Origin: a virus
DNA: 26,178 nucleotides
Virus record (IMG/VR): IMGVR_UViG_3300030061_002481
Coordinates: 1-26,178 of that record
Direction: 5' to 3' (one strand)
In this document: positions 15,001-24,000 of the stretch, one piece after another
How the letters are laid out: every line of letters begins with the position of its first letter
How positions within the stretch are numbered: the stretch's first letter is position 1
Position numbers and translations under genes: made by a program
The notes under the pieces: generated by a model
Told to the model about the DNA's origin: nothing
Seen by the model: only the letters and a program-made list of their open reading frames with translations
Database searches by the model: none

Positions 15001-18000
15001 ACAGAGTCAACAGTCAACAGGTCAGTCAATGTGAGAGGCAAGGGAAGTCCAGATTCACAGGTGGTCAAGGAGATAGAGCCTAACGCACCCGTAGTCACAG
15101 TGACCCTCGGTGGTCCGGGTCAGGGTGCTATGGATGTCAAACCCACATACGACCCAAGTCCACTAGCCAGACTCCCGTTCTCCACAAGGAGAAACATGTG
15201 TGCTGTCGGTTATCTAGCAGTATCAGGCTCAGGGGGCGGTCGAATCGCAGTCAAGCCCCTCAATAACAACTCAACAGACCTAGCATCTTGGGGCACATAC
15301 GGATTCCCCAAGGCAGGCAGGGTCTACCTACAAGACGGTGCTAGTGCTAGATATGACAGCAAACTTGCGTCAGAGTTCGTCTTCACTGATGCAGCCAGTG
15401 CAGGAGCGGGCAAGTTCCTTCTAGCCAATGGCACTGAGTTCACAGACTTCTCAAGTTGGCTGTCAGCCACTGACATCTCCAAGGGCATATCGTCGGTGGA
15501 GGACATCAACATCTCAGTGACGCTCTTCGCAGACCGCTTCTTTGATGAGTCATCTCTCGCTGAGGATGGCTCTACCATCAACGACAGGATGTTCCAAGGC
15601 ATGAGCGATGTGCAGCATGACTACCAACTCGGCACTCAATACGCTAGCACAAGGGCGATGGTGGAGATACCCTTCTTCGCAAACCAGTTCTTCGATGACG
15701 TGCGAACCGGCACTTTCCCCGGACCAGACAACTCGTTCAGGATTCACATAGACGCTACACACACTCCGCACACCTACAACCCAAGTCCTGTTGGTAGGAG
15801 ACCGAAGGGTGTCGAACCGGCAGACAGGGAGGCGATGTCAGCCTATGCCCTCAACAAGAAACAGAACAGGTACACACCATCAACCAGAATCACCAAGGTG
15901 AGCAGGACAGGAGGAGGAGGTCAACATCTCATCTACGTAGAGGACATCGGTATGTTCCCTAGAGTGCAGCAGGGACACGATACCGGTAGCCTAGCCTTGC
16001 AGGAGAACTCTGATGACGATGAGTCATACCAGAACTTGGATAACGTTAGGAACTACAGGAAGATGTTCCTAGCCAGTGGAGAGTGGGCTTACTATACCGA
16101 GATAACCGTTAGTGGTCAAGGTGTTCTGAAAGTACCTAGAGGAGATGATGCAGCGAACTGGGCCTACTCTTCAGGATTCCTCGATGAGGCTGTTGTTGGT
16201 GCTTCAATAACTACTGGTGGACCTTCGCTTCCACTGGAGGGCATAGTCCCCATAGGCTCTGATGCATTTACACCATCCTCGGACTTCGAGAACAGGTCGG
16301 AGTACTACCACGACTCAGCCAGCGTCAAGACTCAGGGAGGCAACGTGGACTACGGGTTGCGGCAGTACGTCAGCGCAGTGGAGTTCAAGGAAGGTCCTGA
16401 GTCCAACCCACACGCACCTAGGATAGTCTCAGGCAGGGCTGTCGGTAATGTAGTCACTGCCGCACACAAGAATCTATCAGGAGGGAATGGCTCTTTCATC
16501 AATCAAGTCCTAGTCACCATGTCTGACGAGGACATGGACCTCTTCCCTGACTTGGACTACGAGGACATGAGCACGTACTCCTTCTCCTCAGGTGAGTTCC
16601 TCTACGAAGCAGAGACCATACTAAGCGACGGCACTGTTCAGAAATTGCATTACTACGGAAGACTCACCAAGAACAGCATCAGTGACACCATAGCACCCAA
16701 TGTCTTGGTGTTCGTATATAGAGCAGCATCATCATCCACACCTTCTTGGGTTACAAATCTACCCGGCAAGGAGTTGAAACTCATTAGAAGGGTGAGGGAT
16801 ATCTTCGGTGCTGTTGACGGGGATGACGGCAACAACGCAGCCTTGAAGGAGGCCAACAACGAGAACATAGCCAAGACTTACAAGCCCACTGGTGATGATG
16901 CTTGGACAATCATAGCGGCAACAAACAGTGCAACCGTTACAATTGAAAATAGTAATGGAAGACTCGCTGGTGCTAACACCCTAGGTCTCAATCTAAGAAA
17001 GGGAGACCTACTCTACTCAGAGGCTAGTGCTTCCAAGATTCTATTCATAGGAACTGTCTCAACCATAGAGGACTACGATAATGGAGACTATTCTGTGACA
17101 CTTACAGACCTCGCTGCAAATGCTGCGGCAGATGCTGACAACGTACCACTCAGACTTTCCATAGCCAATGCATACGAGGAAGACCCCGATGCTGTTCTCA
17201 ACAAGTCTTGGAACTACCCATACGCTGCTGGTGGACTGAGGAGCGGTGATACGATATGGGCCAACATGACAATCAACAACCCCTATGCGACAGAGGGATT
17301 GTTCTCCAAGAGCAGAGGTGTGTTCAATGAGGCTCAGGTATGGAAGGGCTTCAACGGTGGTGTGGCTAGTCTCGCTGCATCCAGACCTAGGGAGAGTGTG
17401 CCATTGGAGAACTTCCTCATCGGTGATACCTGCCTTGAGACAGCGATAAACTACGCACAGCACGTCAATCAGACAGTCAAGGAGAACTACAAATCACTAG
17501 GACTTGATGAGGCAGATGCACCCAAGGTGGCTTACGTTGACCCCTATCTGGCTGACGATGGGCATGCTAGGGTGCTTCTCTATGACGTTGCTCATGACAA
17601 GGAGTTCATCGCCTTCCAAGACCTGCACATGCAAGTCCAGACGAGCGCAGAGGCAGTCACTATCGGCAGACCGAGGAACATGGTGGTAGGTAGTGGTACA
17701 GCACCAGTGGACTTGGCTGAGTACACAGCCACATTCAACGGTGGTGGGCCTTCATGGATAACCACCCAGATTGACGTAGCCAACGGTTTCCCAAGTGAGA
17801 ACAGGTACATCCGCTCGACACAGCAGTCCAAGTTCATAGAGAGCGCATACTCACATGACCTAGCGAACAGGATAGGCACTAACGTGCTGACAGCAGTCAA
17901 CGGTACTCTACCGTCCAGCCTACCCGCTAGTGCAGCCACATCCTCATCGCCGGGGATATATGGCAAGGCACACGGCCATCACGTGCACACTGGGTACAGC

Positions 18001-21000
18001 ATATTCGGTGAGGCCAACAAGTACTCAATGGGGGACAGCGTTCTACCGAGGACGAGCGACTCTACGGTCAACCCATTCACAGCGAGCAGCGACCATGCCT
18101 TCTCAAGGACAAAGAGGTCATTGACCGAGGCATTCACAGCGGCACTGGTCAAACTCAGAAGAGATACATCCACGAACACTTTCCCCACTACCCTAAGAGA
18201 CCCATCGACCTTCTTCGATACACCAGATGGCACTCGTGTCATACCAGCCTTCCTGTGCCTCAAGGGGATAAGAGACACACCGCTAGACCTCACAGGGCAT
18301 GAGGAGAGCAGGCTACAGCATCTGAAGCAATGGACGGACATGGATTTCCTGAGAAGACTCTCGATAGACTGTGGTGCTGTAGCAGGTAAATCCGGTGTGG
18401 TATCCATAGAGTCAGCAACTCAGGAGATTGTCAGGCAAATCAACCAATCAGGCGCACCCAAGGGACAAATCGTAGTTGACAAAGACACTACTGGTAGTGC
18501 CCATGACCCCGCTCCCTTTTGGGATACAGACAAGGCGTTCTCCTCTCGTGACAGAGGAACGCACATGGGATACGTCAGAGCACACATGGGCAGGGAGGTG
18601 CAGGACAAGAACGGCAACAGGGGATTCACCGTGGTCATACACAGCACCGTTCCGGGTGCTAGTGGTAGGAACTTCTGCGTCTGGCTCGACAACAGCAAGG
18701 GACAGAGCGTCTACCAACCAGACTTCCTCATAGGGCATGGTGGTAGATGGCGTGACTTCTGGGCATTGCCTGAGGAGAAGGAGGGTGAGAACATGCATCC
18801 CGCACCCATGCCACTCAACAAGCACGGCAGACCGTTCGCACCAATCACCACTCTCACTCAGTACGTCAACCCGGAAGAGACAGGAGAAGAGGTAATCAGC
18901 ACGACTGACTTCACTGATTCCGACGATGACAGCAGCCCTGTCATCAGGGCGATATCGAATGCGTTAGGTGGAGGCCAGCAGTTCAACACGGTCAACACCG
19001 AGTCATTCTCCACGATAGGCTCATCGTCCACCATCATACAGGGACTCAGAGTCGGCAAGAACTCCTTCGGTAGAGTCAATTTCGGTGGACTGGTAGCCAG
19101 TGGTGTACCCGGCTTCTCACCAATAGCAGGACCTTGGGGCTTCGGCAAGAAAGGCTCTCAAGACTTCAGAGACACATATGGACAAACCACAGAGGCCGTT
19201 TCCTACACAAATCACACGGATGCTAACCAACTGAAATCCGACACGCTAGGAGACTCACCGATATACGGTCTCAAACTGACAGACCACAGGGGAGGCAATC
19301 ATGGTATACGCTACATCTACAGGGGTGCAGGACTAGGTTTTGCAAACGACAACACTGCCCTACCCGATACCATCTCCAATGAGGTCTGTGTCTTCTTCGA
19401 TGACAGGGACACAACGCAGGGCGGCTTCACCATAGGCAAGCACATGCGTGGCACTGGTGATGCCACTGGTAGGATGAACACCGACAATGCCAGCACAATG
19501 ACACAGAAGAAATGGACAGGCAACAGATGGAGAGGGGTGTCTGCACCAAACATAGCAGTGGACTGCGAAATAAGCAGAAGCGGCACTACTCTCACAGTAG
19601 ACCTACAAGCACCTTTCGACAACAATAGTGGACTCGCACATCACGATGTGCTAGGATACCTCGGCTTCCCAGTCACGAACGGCATGCTACAGGTGACAGA
19701 CGCTGGAGGCGGCAACGAAGCCATGACCTACTCCTACACGAGAAGGACGCAGAACGCCAAGGACGGCACTCACAAGTTCTTTGGTATCGCTGGTGATGAG
19801 GCAGACCACACGTATGACAGTGGGAAATACCTCATCAGCCCTACCCTCAATTGGACTACACTCGTCACTGATGAGTTGATGGCTGCCGTCACGACTGCTG
19901 CAATCAACGCCACTGCAAGCCAGTTGACTGAGGGAGTGAACTTCGACTGCACCGAGATGTACGCCACCAACGGCAAGACGTTCGGTGACATGGGTGTGTT
20001 GCCTGATGCCATCACCATACGAGCATTCGACCCCACCAAGAACATCACACCGATATCAGACCTCTTCAGCGCATCGTTGCACAACGACTTCGGGATGCAA
20101 GCAGCGCATGTCGAGTTCGGTGAGGTGGAGAAGACACAACTGCAAAACACAGGCTGGTCCTTCGGCACATCCAGAGCGACTAGAGACGCAGACATAGAAA
20201 TCAACAGAAGAATAGCCTGCGGGTACATACCCAAGACCGTTCTTCAGATAGCCACCAGAAGCAGAGGACCTAACGGCAACACAGCCACACCAGTATTGGT
20301 TGACTCCCTGAACAACCCCGTTGACATCAGCGATTGGAGGAAGAACCTGAAGGGTGAGAGTTTCACACGCCACAGCGGAGACCACATCCTACCAATGATA
20401 AACAACCCGACAGCGGTGTTCGCACATGCCTCTTCCGCAAACAGCGATTGGGCAGAGGGAGGCACTCAGAACCTCACACTAGACCACGAGATGTGGAACT
20501 TTCTCATACCGGCAGGGCAGGAGGGTTCTGGCAGCAAAATACCGTCATTCGGTGAGACCAAGACCATCTTCATGAACGACAAGAAGTCTGTCACTGTGGA
20601 GAGTCTCAATGGTGGGACTAGCACGACCAAGTTCGTCTGGTCAAACGCATCAGAGGACTGGCCCGCCGCTGAGGTCAGTGACATCTTAGCCTTCTCGCAC
20701 TGGGCCACTCTGGATGTGACCAAGCACTTCGATGGACTGCGCTCGCTAGGCAGCGTGTTCTCCGAGCCATTCGTGTTCTTCAGAGGAGGGAAGAGCAGCA
20801 CCGACCACAGCGTGCCCCTGTTCTTCGGCGGTGGATTCAGCGGTGTGACTCTCGATATCAACGACGGTACGAAGAACGACTACTCCTCATTCTACACACA
20901 CCCGTATGCGAATGGCCCTACAGGGACTACAGGCATACAGAACGCCAACGAGATATCCACCAGTTTCGCCCTGCTTGACGGCAATGCCATGTTCGCCTTC

Positions 21001-24000
21001 TTCCCCGGTGCTGCTTTATGTAATCAACACAGGGGAAGCATACTACCACCGATGTTCAACAGGGACAACATACTGTCGCCCGACCTGAACAGAGGCACAG
21101 GCACAATCAACAGCAGCCATCCCAACTCCACTCCCTACACCAACAACTCAGGCACTGATGTAACAGTGCAGAAACCCAGCCCATTGATACTCAGGTTCGC
21201 ACACCCCACTGCCAGATACGAGGACCACAAGGACACGAGCGTGGAGAACAAGACGACTTACATCATCTTCGGGCCGGGTCAGGCCTTCCCGTTCGCACAG
21301 GAGGTGGCAGACAACGCCGGTAGTTACAACATCAAGCAGCCTCATCCGGGCAGGGTCATAGTGAACGGCAACGGACACAGCAAAGTACCCAAGGCTACCA
21401 ACACGAGAAGATTCCCGAACCACATAGAGAGTGATGGTGTGCTAGCCAACGGTACGTTCGGTGAGGGCTACTTCATGCCTGAGGCCTCTGCCTACCAATT
21501 GGCCAGAGGCAGATTCCACTGGAGAACGACCCTCAACTGGGAGACACCACAAGGCAAACCGAACCTAGCGATACTCAAGCAGTCACAGGCATCAGGCAGG
21601 ATGTACGGCAATCACTTCAACTACAGGACAGCGACATCCGGCATAGATGACGACTTGAAGAAGGCCCATCCAATGAGGCACTCCCCAGTGATTGGTCACG
21701 GTGTAGCCATGGCAGCAGACATGGTGTATCACATGGATGGTGGATACCACCCCGGTGGTCATTGGATGGACAACCAAATCACATTCAACCCACCACATCC
21801 CAAGGGTGAAACCATACTACAGAGATGGGGCAGTGGTTCATCAGATACCACATTGCATCCAAGCGCATACAGGGTGGCAGGACCAATCACCACCAAGGTA
21901 CTGGCATACAGCGAAGTCGTTGCCTCTAGCGAGGTGGACATGGAGTACATCATCGTGGATGCGACAAGATGCCAGAACGGTGAGGAACTAGCCACAGTGG
22001 TAGGGTCAGCCATCAATGCCTTCCCCGGTGCTGGTGCACTCAAGGCCATGGGTGGCACACACATGCCATCAATGAGCAACGCAATGCGACAGGATAGGTA
22101 CGGGTGGGTGGAGAAGACCTTCTCTGCAATAGTCAACTCAGACAGTGACCCTGATAATAATCACATCACAGTGACCGGAGGCACGCAGGATGAGTTGGAG
22201 AGGCTACCTGCATGCGGCTGGCTCAGGACAGACGCTTCAGGTTTCGCTCCCTACTATGCCAGAGAGGTACACAACGACGGTGCTTGGAAGGCCAAGTTCT
22301 ACCTCGCACCGAACAGAATAAGTGGACAAATGAAGTTTGAGGACCAGACCACTTGGTATGATACAACTGGCGATAAAGATACATTCCCCACAGTCAACTC
22401 AGGGAGTATTTGGATATGGTCGAAAGCAGGAGTTCACAGATTCAACAACGAGAACGACACTGGTCGTGACCACATGTGTCAGACTCACTTCTCAGGTCTG
22501 GTCGATGCCATAGACAGGACAAGACCGATAGGTGCGGTTGGTTGGGCAGGAGAGAGATACTCCTACCTCAACAGCCTGAAGGTGGGCACACAGGGATACG
22601 CTGCCGGGTTGGGTGCTTGGCATCCGATGCTAGGTTTCTCTCCGTATGGCAGCGCATCCTCGGCAATCACTGCATTAGGTCATCTACCCGTTGTTGGTGC
22701 TATGGTGCACAGCCCTGAAGCATCACCACCAATAGACGGGATGGGTGCTAACGGGGCGAACCTGATGACGTACCTAGGTGACCCATACAACGCTTCCACT
22801 GGATTCAGGGTGAACGCTGACAATCAGGCTACTTACAATATAGGACACGATGCCTTCGTTGCACCTCACACCATACACACCAAGCCCCCCACATACATCG
22901 ACACCACCCTACCGGACTTCATGACACACCCACAGGGAGTGTTCGGCAGGGCATTCATAGTGGTGAGTTACGAGTGCGAGAGCGCTCTCGTAGCCAAGTA
23001 CGACAGGGACGGTATCACAGGTCTAGGTGATTGGCTGCAAGTCAAGGGCGCTGCTGCAAACGGCACAAGCAACCCCATCCACTATGCTGGTACTACGAGG
23101 TGGGATGAGCGATTCCACGGTCAAGACCGATTCATAGCACCAGCGAACGCAGGTCCTAACGTAGAGGCGATGGTGCATACCACACCCACTGTGAAGACCG
23201 TCAGCGACTACACGACGGACCACATACTGGACACGACCTTCGATGCGGAGTACTTCCTGCACGGTACTGCTAACAACTCCACTCTTGAGAACGCCATACC
23301 CAGCCTGCACAAGACAGGAGACCTGATATTCGACCTAGACCACTCGGTAGGCTCTTTCTTCCTTGAAGAGAGTGATGAGGTAGAGAGGAACGTCGCAGCC
23401 GACCTATACACTGGTGAGGACTTCACTCAATTGTACGATTCGGGCGGAACGCCATCCCATGACGACTTTTGGGTCGGTGATGTGAATGCGTACGACCTGT
23501 ACAAGAGGTCAGCAGCGAAGAACTTCTCGATAGAACACATAGTGTGGAAGAGGATGGATGGTGGCAACCTCTCTCTACCAGCGGTCAATGCACGTGGTCT
23601 GGGTGCTGTGCCCTTCGTGAACAGAGTGAGTGGTAACAACGCCTACACCATGGGTGAGAAGATATTCGGCAACGTGAGATTCACGTTCGAGACTACCAAC
23701 AGCGCCATGCTACCGGTGCTACAGGCACAGGAGTTGAATCACCCCCAACTCGCATCCAAGTTCCCACTCAACATACAGAACGTCTTGGAGATACCCAACG
23801 AGGAGATGCAGTTCGGTGAGATGACCGTCACTGACGACTCAGGACAAGAGCACGTCCTTGAGGGCGGTAGTCCTCTGGGTACAATCATACGTGGCTTCAG
23901 GAAGGTCACGGACAGACAAACGAAGGGCATGTCCCCTGCTCTCGCCAACAGCGACGTTGCACCCAACCTCAAGATACAGTTGCCTGACCCCAACTCCATA

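Noticed and set aside
12249-22718. Nine shorter plus-strand open frames inside the giant gene (for example 12249-12680, 13010-13312, 17504-17689, 22476-22718)
   Set aside because: All lie in other frames of the continuous giant frame, have no ribosome binding sites that I can see, and have out-of-frame compositions (Arg/Ser/His-rich). They are shadows.
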